Source: an uncultured Pseudomonadota bacterium (GTDB lineage: Bacteria; Pseudomonadota; Gammaproteobacteria; Burkholderiales; Burkholderiaceae_C). Taken from it: a stretch of DNA of 6,208 nt. Under the pieces are notes generated by a model, which ran no database searches, was not told the origin of the DNA, and saw only the letters and a list, made by a program, of their open reading frames with translations. Where the stretch lies: NCBI GenBank assembly GCA_900320815.1, contig ONTY01000095.1:901-7108 (forward strand), read 5' to 3'. Positions 4,919-6,208 of this stretch are shown here, one piece after another. The translations under genes and the position numbers were made by a program. Position 1 is the first letter of the stretch; each line of letters opens with the position of its first letter.

Positions 4919-6061
4919 TCAGGCGCGCAGCACGGCGCCGTCCTGCGCCACAAGGCAGGCAGCGACGATGTCGTCCGCCTTGTCAATCTTGAACGGCTCG
5001 CCCTTGGGCAGCACGAGCTTGAGGAAGTCAAGCACGTTGCGCGCATAGAGCGTGGAAGCGTCGGAGGCCACAAGCGAGGCCAGGTTGGTCTCGCCGATGA
5101 TGGTCACACCATGCTCCACCACCGTCTTGTCGGCCTGTGTGAGCGGGCAGTTGCCGCCCGGCGCGCCGCTGGGACCCGGCTCGCCCTTGCCGGCAGCCAT
5201 GTCCACGATGACAGAGCCAGGCTGCATGGACTTGACCATCTCCTCGGTAATGAGCACGGGCGCGGCACGACCCGGGATGAGCGCGGTGGAAATCACCACA
5301 TTCGCCTGCGCCACGCGCTTGGCCACTTCCACCTTCTGGCGGTCCAGCCACGACTGGGGCATGGGGCGTGCGTAGCCGCCAACGCCTTCGGCGGTTTCGC
5401 GCTCTTCGTCGGTCTCGTAGGGCACGTCGATGAACTTCGCGCCCAGCGACTGCACCTGCTCTTTCACACTCGGGCGCACGTCGCTGGCCTCAATCACAGC
5501 GCCCAGGCGCTTGGCTGTGGCAATGGCCTGCAGCCCCGCCACGCCCACGCCCAGCACCACCACGCGCGCCGCCTTCACGGTGCCCGCCGCCGTCATCAGC
5601 ATGGGGAAAAAGCGCGTGTAGCGGTCAGCGGCCATGAGCACTGCCTTGTAGCCGGCAATGTTCGCCTGGCTGGAGAGCACGTCCATGCTCTGCGCGCGCG
5701 TGGTGCGCGGCGCCGCTTCCAGCGCAAAGGCGGTCAGTCCCGCCTCGGCGATGCGTTTCAGACCCTCGGTGTTGAAGGGCTCGAGCATGCCGCAGAGCAC
5801 GGCGCCCTTGTTCATTTGTTTGAGTTCCGCCGCCGAAGGGCTGCGGACTTTGAGCACCAGCTCGCTGCCCAGGGCAGCGGCGGCATCCACGATGGTGGCG
5901 CCAGCGGCGCTGTACGCCTCGTCCGTGGCGCTGGCACGCAGACCGGCGCCGGCCTGCACCTGCACCTGATGGCCTTGCGCCACGAGTTTTTTGACCGTCT
6001 CCGGGGTAGCGGCAACACGGTTTTCGCCGGGCATCGTCTCGGCAGGCACACCAATGAGCAT
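4919..6061 (-). CDS. pntAA: NAD(P) transhydrogenase subunit alpha, part 1 (NAD-binding domain I)
   Basis: Soluble cytoplasmic subunit that binds NAD(H) and passes hydride to NADP+ on PntB. The 380-residue protein matches the family from the start (MLIGVPAET...NRVAATPETV), with no membrane helices, as expected for the split form (E. coli PntA continues into membrane helices; the R. rubrum subunit is about 384 aa). Key features are the RQD loop at 119-130 (R119, Q124, D127, S130; R. rubrum R127, Q132, D135, S138), the Rossmann GVGVAG at 171-176 with acidic E191/D194 after the second strand, the mobile-loop YARPM at 230-234, STALIPGR at 258-265, and GGNCPLT at 302-308. An apparent insertion of about ten residues (KGEPGPSGAP, roughly 291-300) precedes GGNC, where the E. 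coli and R. rubrum proteins, as I recall them, have only a short turn. ATG 6061 is preceded by AAGGA with a long spacer (about 13 nt). First gene of the operon. Very sure of identity. Confidence 0.97.
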   Translation of the reverse strand: MLIGVPAETMPGENRVAATPETVKKLVAQGHQVQVQAGAGLRASATDEAYSAAGATIVDAAAALGSELVLKVRSPSAAELKQMNKGAVLCGMLEPFNTEGLKRIAEAGLTAFALEAAPRTTRAQSMDVLSSQANIAGYKAVLMAADRYTRFFPMLMTAAGTVKAARVVVLGVGVAGLQAIATAKRLGAVIEASDVRPSVKEQVQSLGAKFIDVPYETDEERETAEGVGGYARPMPQSWLDRQKVEVAKRVAQANVVISTALIPGRAAPVLITEEMVKSMQPGSVIVDMAAGKGEPGPSGAPGGNCPLTQADKTVVEHGVTIIGETNLASLVASDASTLYARNVLDFLKLVLPKGEPFKIDKADDIVAACLVAQDGAVLRA

Positions 6062-6208
6062 CTTGGGAATTCTTTCCTTCGCGTGAATGTGAAAAACAGC
6101 GGCGCTGCGGGCAGTTCCGGCGCCTGAAAGCCAGCGAGAAATTGTGCCCTATTCCACGCCCCTGCTAGGCGCTGGAATAATGCGCGCCCATGATGACAAG
6201 AGGTTTGC
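6062..6208 (-). promoter_or_regulatory. Upstream region of the pnt operon
   Basis: These 147 bases precede the first pnt gene and should hold or adjoin its promoter. I searched the minus strand for sigma70 -35/-10 pairs and a sigma54 GG-N10-GC element and found no convincing match. An imperfect inverted repeat lies at 6150-6179. The window ends before any neighbouring gene can be identified. Confidence 0.4.
6150..6179. promoter_or_regulatory. Imperfect inverted repeat, possible operator upstream of pntAA
   Basis: TATTCCA (6150-6156) pairs with TGGAATA (6173-6179), and CGCC (6157-6160) pairs with GGCG (6168-6171) after one unpaired base, around a 7-nt centre. No T-tract follows on either strand, which argues against a terminator. 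The site is 89 nt upstream of the pntAA start, a position that suits a regulator binding site. Confidence 0.35.

Noticed and set aside
3834..4992. Long plus-strand open frames (about 340-360 codons) opposite the lipoprotein gene
   Set aside because: They lie antisense to a frame with a lipobox and operon context. Their composition (Ser/Ala- or Arg/His-rich, low complexity) mirrors the Ala-rich minus-strand codons, and they show no domain, signal or ribosome binding site.
5111..6127. 338-codon plus-strand open frame opposite pntAA
   Set aside because: It is His/Arg/Gly-rich and is a product of GC-rich codon bias antisense to a fully conserved pntAA.
6190..6208. Possible start of a divergent plus-strand gene (ATG ATG ACA AGA at the right edge)
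   Set aside because: Only 19 bases remain and there is no clear ribosome binding site, so a gene cannot be supported.

Overview
The window comes from a GC-rich Gram-negative bacterium, most likely a gamma- or betaproteobacterium. The basis is an E. coli-like endonuclease III, a lipoprotein signal with an outer-membrane-type residue after the cysteine, a Sec-exported small protein, and clear Shine-Dalgarno sites. The genus cannot be resolved by reading alone.

Layout, left to right. Positions 2-289 (+) hold the 3' end of a gene whose product carries a CxxC/CxxC zinc ribbon. Positions 290-631 are an AT-richer gap with no convincing gene and two hairpins. Next come two divergent genes. On the minus strand is nth (632-1300, base-excision DNA repair), preceded by a strong Shine-Dalgarno site that is correctly spaced for a 14-codon leader ORF rather than for nth. 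On the plus strand is a small exported protein of unknown function (1412-1780) with its own terminator at 1865-1890. Positions 1781-2058 are a non-coding cluster of palindromic repeats in which two element types each occur as an inverted pair.

The right two thirds (2059-6061) is one minus-strand operon for the proton-translocating NAD(P) transhydrogenase in its three-subunit form. The order of transcription is pntAA (NAD-binding domain I), an alanine-rich lipoprotein gene of unknown function, pntAB (three-helix membrane piece), pntB (membrane helices plus NADP-binding domain III), and a very strong intrinsic terminator. All gaps are 2-34 nt. The three Pnt proteins form the inner-membrane enzyme that drives hydride transfer from NADH to NADP+ with the proton gradient. 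The main oddity is the lipoprotein gene inserted between the two halves of the alpha subunit, which makes it a candidate co-expressed or accessory envelope partner. The upstream region (6062-6208) contains an imperfect inverted repeat that may be an operator; no convincing promoter was found there.

No CRISPR array, tRNA, rRNA, insertion sequence or phage module was seen. The most interesting items are the embedded lipoprotein, the leader ORF of nth, and the nested palindromes with a compensatory base-pair change.
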